Shown: positions 1 to 9,345 of the stretch, piece after piece
Layout of the letters: the number at the start of each line of letters is the position of its first letter
Numbering within the stretch: the stretch's first letter is position 1
NCBI GenBank assembly: GCA_002689665.1
Contig: NZEN01000079.1
Span: 1 to 47,460 of the forward strand
Source: Opitutia bacterium
GTDB lineage: Bacteria > Verrucomicrobiota > Verrucomicrobiia > Opitutales > Seribacteraceae
Direction of reading: 5' to 3'
DNA length: 47,460 nucleotides
Translations under genes and position numbers: made by a program
Notes under the pieces: generated by a model
What the model was told of the DNA's origin: nothing
The model's input: the letters and a program-made list of their open reading frames with translations, nothing else
Databases searched by the model: none

Positions 1-73
<73 letters not shown>

Positions 74-210
74 AAATCGCGAATTGCAGATAAAAACAAT
101 CTGAGGGGTGGAAGTCAAGATACAAGATTCCTTGAAATTTTGCCTACAATCACGATCGTTTTATCCGAAATTGACTTGGAGAACCTCGAATTTCATGCAG
201 TCTGTTTTTT

Positions 211-855
211 ATGAATAATTTGTGTGTGGAAAAGATGGAACTTGGACCGATAGCCACGAATGCATTTTTGTTATGGGAAGAAAATGGAAATGGAGAGGCT
301 GTGCTGATTGACGCACCTCCTTTTGCCCGTGAAACCGTACAGCAATTCCTGGACCGGGAAAAACTCAAGCTCAAGGGGATCTGGCTGACTCATGGCCATT
401 GGGATCATATGGGTGGAGTGGCCGACTTTGATACCGGTGATTTAGAAATCATTGGGCACAAGGATGATCAGATCATGTTTGAGCAGCCGGGAATTATGTC
501 GACTTTTGCGATCCCGGGGCTGGAATTAAAGCCGGTGCAAATTACCCGATGGGTGGAACATGGCGATCAATTAGATCTATGGGGTAGGGAAGTAGGCATT
601 CGCCATTGCCCGGGCCATTGTCCTGGGAATGTTGTTTTCTGGGTCAAGAAGGAGGGGCGGTGCTTTGTGGGTGATGTGATCTTTGCAGGTAGTGTAGGAC
701 GAAGTGATTTGCCGGGTGGGGATTTTGCAGTTCTCGAAAAATCGATCCGTGAAAGTATCTACACATTACCTGGAGAAACCATTCTGCACCCCGGGCATGG
801 AGAGGATACCCTGGTGGATCGGGAAAAAAGCTCCAATCCGTTTGTCCAGGCATAA
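211..855 (+). CDS. MBL-fold metallo-hydrolase (glyoxalase II-like)
   Basis: THGHWDHMGG metal-binding motif, later CPGHCPGN, FVGDVIFAGSVGRSDLPGG, HPGHGEDT. Confidence 0.9.
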   Translation: MNNLCVEKMELGPIATNAFLLWEENGNGEAVLIDAPPFARETVQQFLDREKLKLKGIWLTHGHWDHMGGVADFDTGDLEIIGHKDDQIMFEQPGIMSTFAIPGLELKPVQITRWVEHGDQLDLWGREVGIRHCPGHCPGNVVFWVKKEGRCFVGDVIFAGSVGRSDLPGGDFAVLEKSIRESIYTLPGETILHPGHGEDTLVDREKSSNPFVQA

Positions 856-882
856 AAATTTCAATAACCTGACTGTAATTTT

Positions 883-2937
883 ATGATCAGGGTGCTGGGA
901 AGTGAAGAACCGATGGGTGTCGATGAAGCCAGCCTGGTGGAGAGTATTTTCGAGGATGGTGGTAGCCTGATGCAGGCACTCGATTTTGAACACCGGGCTG
1001 AACAGACGGAGATGGCGATGTCGGTGGTGGATGCTCTGCATGACGGGACTCATTTGTTATTCGAGGCAGGTACGGGAGTCGGAAAAAGTCTGGCTTATCT
1101 GATCCCATCCCTCATCCATGCGGTGCGTAACAAACGTCCCTGTGTAGTGGCCACCAATACAATCAATTTGCAGGAGCAGCTATTGGAAAAAGATATTCCC
1201 GCGGTAAGACAGGTTTTTGAATCAGATGAAAGATATCAATCTTTTGCGGATTTTAAATGTGCCCTTTTGGTGGGGAGGGCAAATTATCTCTGTTCGACCC
1301 GTTTACATCGAGCACTGAGCGGACAGTCCGATTTTCTCGATGGAGGGCAAAGGAAAGAACTGGAAAGGATTGCAGAGTGGGTGAGTGATGGTGCCGTCGA
1401 GGGAATCCGGCAGGAAATGTCTCCTCCTCCATCTGCGGTGGTATGGGATCAAGTGAATGCAGATTCGTCCCTTTGTTCAAACAAGAGATGCCATCCGGAT
1501 CATTGTTGCTATCGCCGAGCACGAGCCCGGGTAGAGGGAGCTAACTTGGTGATTGTAAATCACAGCTTGCTGTTTTCTTTGCTCGGTGCTGGTTTTGGTC
1601 CCGGGGATGACGAGGGTGGGGTTCTGTTTGCCGATGATTTTATTATTTTTGACGAGGCTCATGAGATGCCAGATGTGGCCAGTGATCATCTAGGTCTGTC
1701 GATCAGTTCCTGGGCTTTGGAGACTTTTTTGCGGAGGCTTTACAACCCGAGGCAGGGGAAGGGATTGCTGAAGTTGGCGGGTCGGTTATCTGATTTTGAG
1801 GCGGTGGAGAATGCAATCCAGGCGGTTGAAGATTTCTTTCAGTTTTTGCATGTGGAGAGTCTGGGACAAAAAGACCGATCCCGGTTGGTCGAAAAGGGGA
1901 GGCTGCCGATGGAGGTTTTCCCTCCTCTTAGCTTAGTTTTACGAAAACTTGTGGAATTGGGGGAGCTTTGTGAGGATGAAACTGCAAAACTCGAAATTAA
2001 GGATCAGGCGAAGCGGATGCAGTCTTATTTGCATGGGTTGTCGGAGGTTTTTGATCTGAAGAATCCAGACGCGGTCTATTGGATGGAGAGGACTGGGAAA
2101 AAGAATCAAATTATTCATCTGCGGAGTGCTCCTCTAAAGGTTGCCGAGATTTTACGGGAGGAACTTTTTGCCAAACAATCCTCTATTATTATGACCAGTG
2201 CGACCCTGACCCGAAAAGGAAAAGCGGATTCCTTCCGAAAAGAGGTGGGGGTGGATCAGGCGGAAGACCGGGTAGTAAAATCACCCTTTGATTATGAAAA
2301 TAACATGCAGGTTCGGATTATGTCTGACTTTCCCGAGCCTCAGGGCAGGAACCGGACATTGTACTTAAAATGTCTGGTGAAAGCGATTGATACAGCTGCC
2401 CGCTCGATGGAGGGAGGAACCCTCGTCTTGTTCACCAACTATGCGGATCTGGAGTATTGTTATCACAACCTTCGGGGGCCATGGTCTAAGCTCGGGCGGT
2501 CCGTGTATGCACAAGGACAGGGCTTTTCCCGATCTGAGCTACGGAATAAGATGGTGGAGGAGGGCGATGTTTTACTTCTGGGAGCGGAAAGTTTTTGGAA
2601 GGGGTTTGATGCCAAGGGTCCATGCTTGTCCCAGGTTATTTTGACACGGTTACCTTTTGAAAACCCTGGTCATCCGATCATGGAGGCTAAAACGGAAAGG
2701 TTGGAGTCGGAGGGAAAAAGTTCCTTTATGGAAATTACTATTCCCAAGGCGGTGATTCGTTTTCGACAGGGGATTGGTCGTTTGATTCGCTCGCATACGG
2801 ATGTTGGTGATTTATTGATCCTTGATTCCCGAATTTTGAACAAACGTTACGGTGCCCACTTTTTATCGGAATTGCCAAGCGGAGGCTATGAGTTAGAACA
2901 AATTGGTGAAATGATGGGGGAGGTGGGAACTGAGTAA
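883..2937 (+). CDS. ATP-dependent DNA helicase, DinG/XPD-like family with probable Fe-S cysteines
   Basis: Walker A FEAGTGVGKSLAYLIP, Cys cluster CSNKRCHPDHCCYRRAR, DEAH box (IIFDEAHEMPD), C-terminal RFRQGIGRLIRS. Confidence 0.9.
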   Translation: MIRVLGSEEPMGVDEASLVESIFEDGGSLMQALDFEHRAEQTEMAMSVVDALHDGTHLLFEAGTGVGKSLAYLIPSLIHAVRNKRPCVVATNTINLQEQLLEKDIPAVRQVFESDERYQSFADFKCALLVGRANYLCSTRLHRALSGQSDFLDGGQRKELERIAEWVSDGAVEGIRQEMSPPPSAVVWDQVNADSSLCSNKRCHPDHCCYRRARARVEGANLVIVNHSLLFSLLGAGFGPGDDEGGVLFADDFIIFDEAHEMPDVASDHLGLSISSWALETFLRRLYNPRQGKGLLKLAGRLSDFEAVENAIQAVEDFFQFLHVESLGQKDRSRLVEKGRLPMEVFPPLSLVLRKLVELGELCEDETAKLEIKDQAKRMQSYLHGLSEVFDLKNPDAVYWMERTGKKNQIIHLRSAPLKVAEILREELFAKQSSIIMTSATLTRKGKADSFRKEVGVDQAEDRVVKSPFDYENNMQVRIMSDFPEPQGRNRTLYLKCLVKAIDTAARSMEGGTLVLFTNYADLEYCYHNLRGPWSKLGRSVYAQGQGFSRSELRNKMVEEGDVLLLGAESFWKGFDAKGPCLSQVILTRLPFENPGHPIMEAKTERLESEGKSSFMEITIPKAVIRFRQGIGRLIRSHTDVGDLLILDSRILNKRYGAHFLSELPSGGYELEQIGEMMGEVGTE

Positions 2938-3014
2938 AAGCGAACCAATTTATACTTTTGTCAATTGACTTCAGTAACAACTTTGTATCCTAATAGTCAC
3001 ACGCCCATACTGAT

Positions 3015-3728
3015 ATGATCATTACTTCCCATGGACATAGTGATGTCGGCTTCGTTAGAGAAAACAACGAAGACTCTTTTCTTGTAGATGAAAGCAAGGG
3101 AATTTATTGCGTTGCTGATGGTGTCGGCGGTCTGCCTTTTGGCAACTTGGCCAGTCGCTTGGCGGTGAAATTGTTTGCGGCCATGATTCACAACCCTTCC
3201 GATTGTCTGACCCCTGAAGAATTGAGGCAGATATCCCATCGAGTGCACAAAGATGTGGTGGAGTGTGGCCATCTGGTCGGAGGTGAGAATGGGGTAGGTA
3301 CCACATTTTCGGGGATTCGTCTCTTATCGGACAGCTGCCTGTTTTCACATGTGGGAGATTCTTCCATCTTGTACAGTGACGGTTCCGGCCTGAAAAAAAT
3401 TTCAAAATGCCATACCCTGGGCGATGAATTAATCGAAAAGCATGGACCGGATGCAGCCAATGATATGCCTGAACACTATATGCACACGCTAACGCGCTGC
3501 ATGGGGCAGGATATTGACTTTGAAGTGGATATCGGAGAGCAGAAACTCTCTCCCGGTGATCAATTGATTATTTGCTCCGATGGGATAACGAACATGGTTG
3601 AGTTAGAGGAAATCAATCAAATGATGATAGATCTGGAGCCTAAGGATTTTATCCATTCATTGATTGATGCTGCGAACCAAAACGGTGGAGTTGACAACTC
3701 AACCGCCGTGACCATTCGCATTTCCTAA
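3015..3728 (+). CDS. PP2C-family serine/threonine protein phosphatase (Stp-like)
   Basis: GHSDVGFVRENNEDSFLVDE, YCVADGVGGLPFG, GVGTTFSG, ICSDGITNMV. Confidence 0.92.
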   Translation: MIITSHGHSDVGFVRENNEDSFLVDESKGIYCVADGVGGLPFGNLASRLAVKLFAAMIHNPSDCLTPEELRQISHRVHKDVVECGHLVGGENGVGTTFSGIRLLSDSCLFSHVGDSSILYSDGSGLKKISKCHTLGDELIEKHGPDAANDMPEHYMHTLTRCMGQDIDFEVDIGEQKLSPGDQLIICSDGITNMVELEEINQMMIDLEPKDFIHSLIDAANQNGGVDNSTAVTIRIS

Positions 3729-3741
3729 TCCGCAATCCGCA

Positions 3742-4062
3742 ATGACCGATAAAATTTCGGCCCTGCAGGAAAAGCTCGCTTCAAATCCTGGTCAAGTTTT
3801 TCACCGATACAGCCTGGCTCAGGCATACTACGAAAATAAGCAGCTACATGAGGCTTGTGGTGAATTCGAAAAATGCCTTGAAGCGAAACCGGATTGGATG
3901 ATGGCGGCTCTGTTTTTGGGCAAAGCCTACTTAGAGGACGAAAACAGAGAAAGAGCCAAAGTATATTTGGAACGGGCCCTGTCCTTGGCCGAAGACCAAA
4001 ACCATGATGATCCAGCTGAGGAAGCAACCAAGCTTTTGACGGAATGCAGTCGTCCCGGCTAA
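3742..4062 (+). CDS. Tetratricopeptide repeat protein
   Basis: TPR pattern: FHRYSLAQAYYENKQLHEACGEFEKCLEAKPDWMMAALFLGKAYLEDENRERAKVYLERAL. Confidence 0.8.
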   Translation: MTDKISALQEKLASNPGQVFHRYSLAQAYYENKQLHEACGEFEKCLEAKPDWMMAALFLGKAYLEDENRERAKVYLERALSLAEDQNHDDPAEEATKLLTECSRPG

Positions 4063-4089
4063 CTCCTTGTTTACTTTAGTCTGGGGTCG

Positions 4090-5634
4090 ATGGGGAAATT
4101 AATCGGGCGGTTATCTCTGGTCAGTTCCCTGACTTTATTGTCCCGCATTCTTGGATTGGGAAGAGATGTACTTTTTTTTAGTTGTTTTGGGGCTTCGCTT
4201 ATTGGAGAGGCCTTCATCCTTGCCTTTACCTTTCCCAATCTTTTTCGACGAATGTTGGGAGAGGGGACCCTAAGTTCGGCCTTTATCCCTGTTTTTACTG
4301 ACACACTTAAAGTAAAATCCAAAGAGAAAGCCCTTTTTTTACTCAATCAAGTGACTTCCCGCCTGTTTGTTTTTTTGGGGTTGGCGAGTCTCGTCGTTTG
4401 TGTGGTGTCCTATTTTACAAGCGGCTCAGCGTTCCTGAATCAGGCCAAGTGGGTGGAAGGATTGTTTCTGAATAGTATATCTTTCGGGTATGTGGTGCTG
4501 ATTTGTGGTTCTGCTATTTTAGTGGGTGCCCTGAACAGCACGGGCCGATTTTTTGAGGGAGCGTTTTCCCCGGTGATTTTAAATTTATTTATGATTATTT
4601 CGATGATCGCAGGAAAGTTCATTTTTGGTTTAGAATTAAGAGAATTGGCAATGGCCTTGTGCGTAAGTGTTTTGCTTGCCGGGGTTGTTCAATTATTGCT
4701 TCCATGGTTAAAGCTGAGAAGCTCGCTTACTTGGAAATTCAGCCTGACACTGTCAGCTTCTGCTGAGATGGAGCAGATAAAATCACTCTTCTGGGTGGGA
4801 GCTCTGGGGGCGGCAGTTGGGCAAATCAATATCCTTGTTTCGAGATTTTTCGCTTATTCTCTCGATGAAAGTGGGGGGCTCTCTTACTTATTTTTGTCGT
4901 CCCGATTGGTCGAACTGCCGCTGGGTGTTTTTGCCATTGCTATCACTACTGTGTTCTTTCCAGAAATGGCAAGGGCGGTGAGCGGGAATGACCGGAAAAA
5001 ATTTTTAGAATCGGTGCATCGTGGTTTGCGGTTAACGGCGGGCATTACAATACCGGCTGCGGTGGGCTTAGCGATTCTGGCTGAACCAATTCTGACCACT
5101 CTGTTCCAATGGGGTGAATTCGGGAAAGAGGCAGTAATGGATGCCTCTGAAATTTTACTTATTGCCAGTGCGGGCCTTCCTTTTTACGCGATTTCCACCT
5201 TTTTGGTAAAAGTATATCATTCCAAGAAGAAGATGAATTTACCTTTGCAGGCGGCAGTAATCAGTCTTTCAGCTAATCTCTTTTTTAGTCTGTTTTTGAT
5301 TGGAGAGTACCAAGTGCATGGGCTCGCCTGGGCAAATGTACTGGCAGCCATGATGCAGACTTTGTATCTAGTTTTTCGTTTGGAAGAGATTTCTTTTAAA
5401 ACTCTACTGGCAAAGCAACCCTTGCACCTCTTTTCAATTTTGCTTTCGGCGGCAAGCATGGCTTTGGTTATCTGGCTCTTGCGACAAAATCTCTTTATTC
5501 CAAGTAACAAAATAGAAAATTTGTTGTATCTATTTATGACAATTCCAGCTGGAGTGATCACATATGGAATCGTCCTTTTGGTTTTCAGGTTTCCTGAATC
5601 GAATAAAATAGTACAAAAGATTATTTCCCGCTAG
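4090..5634 (+). CDS. murJ: Murein biosynthesis integral membrane protein MurJ (MviN)
   Basis: Polytopic protein with SRILGLGRDVLFFSCFG, FTFPNLFRRMLGEGTLSSAFIPVF, SRLVELPLGVFAIAI signatures. Confidence 0.92.
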   Translation: MGKLIGRLSLVSSLTLLSRILGLGRDVLFFSCFGASLIGEAFILAFTFPNLFRRMLGEGTLSSAFIPVFTDTLKVKSKEKALFLLNQVTSRLFVFLGLASLVVCVVSYFTSGSAFLNQAKWVEGLFLNSISFGYVVLICGSAILVGALNSTGRFFEGAFSPVILNLFMIISMIAGKFIFGLELRELAMALCVSVLLAGVVQLLLPWLKLRSSLTWKFSLTLSASAEMEQIKSLFWVGALGAAVGQINILVSRFFAYSLDESGGLSYLFLSSRLVELPLGVFAIAITTVFFPEMARAVSGNDRKKFLESVHRGLRLTAGITIPAAVGLAILAEPILTTLFQWGEFGKEAVMDASEILLIASAGLPFYAISTFLVKVYHSKKKMNLPLQAAVISLSANLFFSLFLIGEYQVHGLAWANVLAAMMQTLYLVFRLEEISFKTLLAKQPLHLFSILLSAASMALVIWLLRQNLFIPSNKIENLLYLFMTIPAGVITYGIVLLVFRFPESNKIVQKIISR

Positions 5635-5694
5635 AAAGCGGTGGGCACGAAATCATTGACAAAGCGGTGGGTTTTTAAGAATCTTCGATTTAGT

Positions 5695-6315
5695 ATGAAT
5701 CAATCTAGCGATAAGGTTCGAGGGTTTACTCTGATGGAATTGATGGCGGTATTAGTTATCATCGGAATTCTTTTCGGGATCATTTTTACGGGGGCCAGTT
5801 ATCTTTTCAGTGCACAGGAGGATAAGAAGGCAAATGCTGAGGTTGAGACTATTGCCTTGGCTTTGAAACAGTTTCATTCTGAGCATGGAGATTACCCTAT
5901 TGCCTCGGTCTCTCAGACGGAAGAGCAACGCGGGAAAATTCTATTTATGTCTTTGTCGGGTTGGCTAGATGCTTCCGGAAACGAAATTGAAAAAGATCTC
6001 AGAGGAAAATCATTTTTGCCATCCGATAGCTATGCTCTTGGACAGGTTGATGGTGATGATATCGAGACGGTTACTCTTACTGGAGATCAATTATTGGGAG
6101 ACATTGGTAAGGATGAGGAGATCTTTTTGATCGATCCCTGGTCAACAGCTTATGTCTATGAATATCCTCGCTCCGATGGGCACACAGGGTACTTACTTTA
6201 TAGCAAGGGCCCTGACGGGCAGTCGTCTTATTTTACAACTGAACTTACGAGTACTCCTGAAAAACAGTCGATTGATGAAGATAATATTCCCGCACATGAA
6301 CCAGGGAAGTGGTAA
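5695..6315 (+). CDS. Type II secretion/pilus pseudopilin, GspG-like
   Basis: GFTLMELMAVLVIIGILFG prepilin motif; GspG-like C-terminus IDPWSTAYVYEYPRSDGHTGYLLYSKGPDGQ...GKW. ATG at 5695 preferred over GTG at 5641 because it puts the motif near the N-terminus. Confidence 0.85.
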   Translation: MNQSSDKVRGFTLMELMAVLVIIGILFGIIFTGASYLFSAQEDKKANAEVETIALALKQFHSEHGDYPIASVSQTEEQRGKILFMSLSGWLDASGNEIEKDLRGKSFLPSDSYALGQVDGDDIETVTLTGDQLLGDIGKDEEIFLIDPWSTAYVYEYPRSDGHTGYLLYSKGPDGQSSYFTTELTSTPEKQSIDEDNIPAHEPGKW

Positions 6316-6336
6316 GGGCTTTCCTGAATTAGTATT

Positions 6337-7005
6337 ATGAAAAATAAAAACACCAAAGGTTTTACACTTATTGAATTGCTTGTCGTAATTGCGATCCTGG
6401 GCGTATTAATGGGATTAATTGGACCCAAGGTTTTTGATCTTCTCAGTGGATCTAAAGGGACGAAAACCCAGGCGATTTTTAAGTCGTGGGTGACCCAACT
6501 CTACCAATACAAAGAGTACTACAAATACTTTCCTCCATTCTTACTGGAAAATGAAGAGGGGGAACCCATTTTACTCACAGATGATGAGTCCCATGCCGCT
6601 TTCATTGGAGCCTTGAAAGGCATGCAATGGGATGTCGGAAGTCAATCTTGGTCAAAATTAGATGACGACATGCTCAGAGAAAATAAAAAGTCGAGGCAGT
6701 TTCATTCCTTCACCGAAGACGAGTTTGGAGAAGATGGATATCTGGCCGATGCATGGGGCGGGCGAAATATCCAGATTGTGGTAGATCAGGATGGAGATGG
6801 ATTGATCGAATTGTCTTCCGAAGTGGTGAATGAAATAAAAGAAGCACTGAAAAGTGACTACGACAGCGAGGTTGTCGAAGAAGCCGCCGAAAAATTTAGA
6901 GTAATCCGGGATAAAGTCGGAATTTTCGTGCTCGAGGATAAAACCGGAGAGTTTGATTCTGAGAATGTATTTTCCTGGGACATCCAGAAGTTTCTCGCGG
7001 AATAA
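6337..7005 (+). CDS. Prepilin-type N-terminal methylation domain protein (pseudopilin)
   Basis: MKNKNTKGFTLIELLVVIAILGVLMGLIGPKV prepilin motif. Confidence 0.85.
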   Translation: MKNKNTKGFTLIELLVVIAILGVLMGLIGPKVFDLLSGSKGTKTQAIFKSWVTQLYQYKEYYKYFPPFLLENEEGEPILLTDDESHAAFIGALKGMQWDVGSQSWSKLDDDMLRENKKSRQFHSFTEDEFGEDGYLADAWGGRNIQIVVDQDGDGLIELSSEVVNEIKEALKSDYDSEVVEEAAEKFRVIRDKVGIFVLEDKTGEFDSENVFSWDIQKFLAE

Positions 7006-7023
7006 TCTTTTTCAAATTTACCG

Positions 7024-7716
7024 ATGATTCGCCGTTCTCAGGGATTTACGCTGATGGAACTACTCGTCGTGTTGGCAGTGATGGGGGTGATGATGGGATT
7101 GATTGGTTTCACCCTCCTGGGAGGTGGTGGAAATGAATTGGGTGCCGCTCAACGAGAACTTTTGGGGATGGTTCAAAAAGCCCGAGCCCAGTCGGCTCTG
7201 AGTGGAAGAGAGACCCGGTTGCTTGTATGGAATGATCCTGAAGATGAAGATAAATATCATCGCTACCTCGAAATCGTGACCAAGGATGCCAACCAGAGTG
7301 AGAGTTGGGTAGTCGCCGGAGAGGGATTCTTTTTAACCGATGGAGTATACCTCGTTCCGAATGATGAAAGTCTTTCGGTACAATCGGATGACTGGCGGGA
7401 AGATGCTTTTTCAATTTGGAGTCATGATGATGGTGAAGAGTTTAAGCTTAATCCTGCCTTCAAAGGTATGAGGAAAGAAGGAGGCTCTGAAGATTTTATT
7501 TACATGGCGTTCAACGGATCAGGGAATTTGATCTGCCGGGAGGACAGCAGCGGAGTTCTTCAGCCTCCTAAATTAGTTCTTGCCGTCGGAGAGCCAAATC
7601 CTGCTGATGAAAATAAGGCTCTACGGTTTAATGATGCGAATTCGATAGCCGGAATCCTGATGAGAAGATTTGGAGGTTTTGCGATACTCGATGTGAACGA
7701 CTTTATCCGGCCTTGA
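7024..7716 (+). CDS. Prepilin-type protein, GspH-like pseudopilin
   Basis: MIRRSQGFTLMELLVVLAVMGVMMGLIGFTLLGGG prepilin motif. Confidence 0.82.
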   Translation: MIRRSQGFTLMELLVVLAVMGVMMGLIGFTLLGGGGNELGAAQRELLGMVQKARAQSALSGRETRLLVWNDPEDEDKYHRYLEIVTKDANQSESWVVAGEGFFLTDGVYLVPNDESLSVQSDDWREDAFSIWSHDDGEEFKLNPAFKGMRKEGGSEDFIYMAFNGSGNLICREDSSGVLQPPKLVLAVGEPNPADENKALRFNDANSIAGILMRRFGGFAILDVNDFIRP

Positions 7717-8444
7717 AGCAAATGAATACTAGATTAAAAAAAGGATTCACTCTCATCGAAGTAGTGATCGCTCTGGCTGTTTTTGCTTTTCTAATAGGTG
7801 GATTACTTGGCTTTTTGCCATGGAGCGTGGAAGGAGTAAGTAAAGTCAGGGAACAGGACACTGCATATGGGTTGGTTGATGGCATACAAATAGAGTTGGA
7901 AAGAATGGGGTTTTCTTTGGTGGGTGCTGGTACTCATCGGCTTGCGGGTATGTATAGTGCCTTTGATTCGCCACGTGAGTCAGGCACGAAATTGGATCTA
8001 TTGCTGGTTGCACGAAGGTCGGGGGGGCAGGTAGCTTTCGAGCAGGTGGTGGAAGAGGCGTCACTTGCCGAGATGAATAGCGATCAATTAGAGGAAGGGG
8101 CGAATCAAGATCTTCTGACAAAAGAAACTGGTGGAGTTGTTTATTTTAACCTGACAGAAAACCAGGAGCCTGTTTCCCTGGTTGGTTTTGATGACAGTCA
8201 GAAAGAAATTTACCCGTATTCAACCCGATGGATTCCAGAGGAGGAAAGATATTTCCTGATTAAATGTTCGCAGTTTCCTCTGGAGCATCGACATCAACAT
8301 CACCCAAGTAATGGTTTTCTCGCCTTGCAAGTTGATGTACAGTGGCCTTACAAGGTGCCTGACCCCTCGTCAGATGGTGGGTTTCGCCGAATTCCGATGA
8401 AATACCGCAATCACTTTAGGTTACCGATGGCGATCACCCGCTAG
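7713..8444 (+). CDS. Prepilin-type protein, GspI/J-like pseudopilin
   Basis: RLKKGFTLIEVVIALAVFAFLIGGLLGF prepilin motif; overlaps the preceding CDS by 4 nt. Confidence 0.82.
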   Translation: MKQMNTRLKKGFTLIEVVIALAVFAFLIGGLLGFLPWSVEGVSKVREQDTAYGLVDGIQIELERMGFSLVGAGTHRLAGMYSAFDSPRESGTKLDLLLVARRSGGQVAFEQVVEEASLAEMNSDQLEEGANQDLLTKETGGVVYFNLTENQEPVSLVGFDDSQKEIYPYSTRWIPEEERYFLIKCSQFPLEHRHQHHPSNGFLALQVDVQWPYKVPDPSSDGGFRRIPMKYRNHFRLPMAITR

Positions 8445-8459
8445 GGTTCTTTATTTTTA

Positions 8460-9332
8460 ATGCTCAAGCATTGGTTACTTGCATCGCGACCTAAAACTCT
8501 AGTTGCCTCACTCATGCCGGTGGTTGCTGGTTTCTTGCTTGCGTACGATCAGTCTCCTGATGTCTCAAAAGTAACAGGTATACTTTGCTTCTTATATTGT
8601 CTTCTTGTCCAGATAGGAACTAATTTTGCGAATGATTACTTTGACTTTCTAAAAGGGGCGGACGACAGACGAGAAAATGCACCGCAAAGAATGGTCAGCA
8701 GTGGGCTAATAAAGCCAAAGGTTATGTTTGTGGCGACTTGTCTGGTCTTTTGCCTAAGCTTTATAGTTGGGATTTATATAATGGAGTCGGTGGAAGGCAG
8801 CCGGTTTCTGGTTTTTGTGGGTATGACGAGCATCCTTTTTGGGGTTGGCTATACCGGTGGACCTTTTCCTTTAGCTTACAACGGTTTGGGTGATTTGTTT
8901 GTAGTGGTCTTTTTTGGTTTTGTTGCTGTTTTGACCACTCACTATGTGGTGATTTTGTCTGTTGATTTACCTTGGCAACCTAACTGGATACTTCCTTTGG
9001 GGGTAGGGTTCATGATAAACAACCTGTTGGTGGTCAATAATTATCGCGATTATGAAGAAGACAAAAAAGTGGGAAAGAGAACCTTGGTTGTTATTTTGGG
9101 GAGACCTTTCGGTTTATTTCTCTTTATTTGCGGTGTTCTAATTTCAACCCTTTTAATCCCGTTTCTAGTCCCTAGCGCCTGGCCTACTATTTTTTTACTG
9201 CCTGTGGGGTGCTTCGCATTTCTTCAGTTGCGTAAAGCCTTGATTTCCAATGATTATGGTAAGGTGCTGTCCGTATGTGCCGCAGAGGTTCTACTCTATG
9301 CCTTTTTCTTGTTGCTTGGATATTTGATATGA
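8460..9332 (+). CDS. menA: 1,4-dihydroxy-2-naphthoate polyprenyltransferase, UbiA superfamily
   Basis: ASRPKTLVASLMPVVAGFLLA, NFANDYFDFLKGADD, VNNYRDYEEDKKVGKRTLVVILGR. Confidence 0.92.
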   Translation: MLKHWLLASRPKTLVASLMPVVAGFLLAYDQSPDVSKVTGILCFLYCLLVQIGTNFANDYFDFLKGADDRRENAPQRMVSSGLIKPKVMFVATCLVFCLSFIVGIYIMESVEGSRFLVFVGMTSILFGVGYTGGPFPLAYNGLGDLFVVVFFGFVAVLTTHYVVILSVDLPWQPNWILPLGVGFMINNLLVVNNYRDYEEDKKVGKRTLVVILGRPFGLFLFICGVLISTLLIPFLVPSAWPTIFLLPVGCFAFLQLRKALISNDYGKVLSVCAAEVLLYAFFLLLGYLI

Positions 9333-9345
9333 AGAGATAAGTTAT

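Noticed and set aside
3729-3743. Tandem ATCCGCA copies between the PP2C and TPR genes
   Set aside because: Only two 7-bp copies in a short gap; too little to call a regulatory repeat.
5641-5694. GTG start for the first pseudopilin
   Set aside because: Would place 18 extra residues before the prepilin leader and start inside a direct repeat; ATG 5695 gives a normal short leader.
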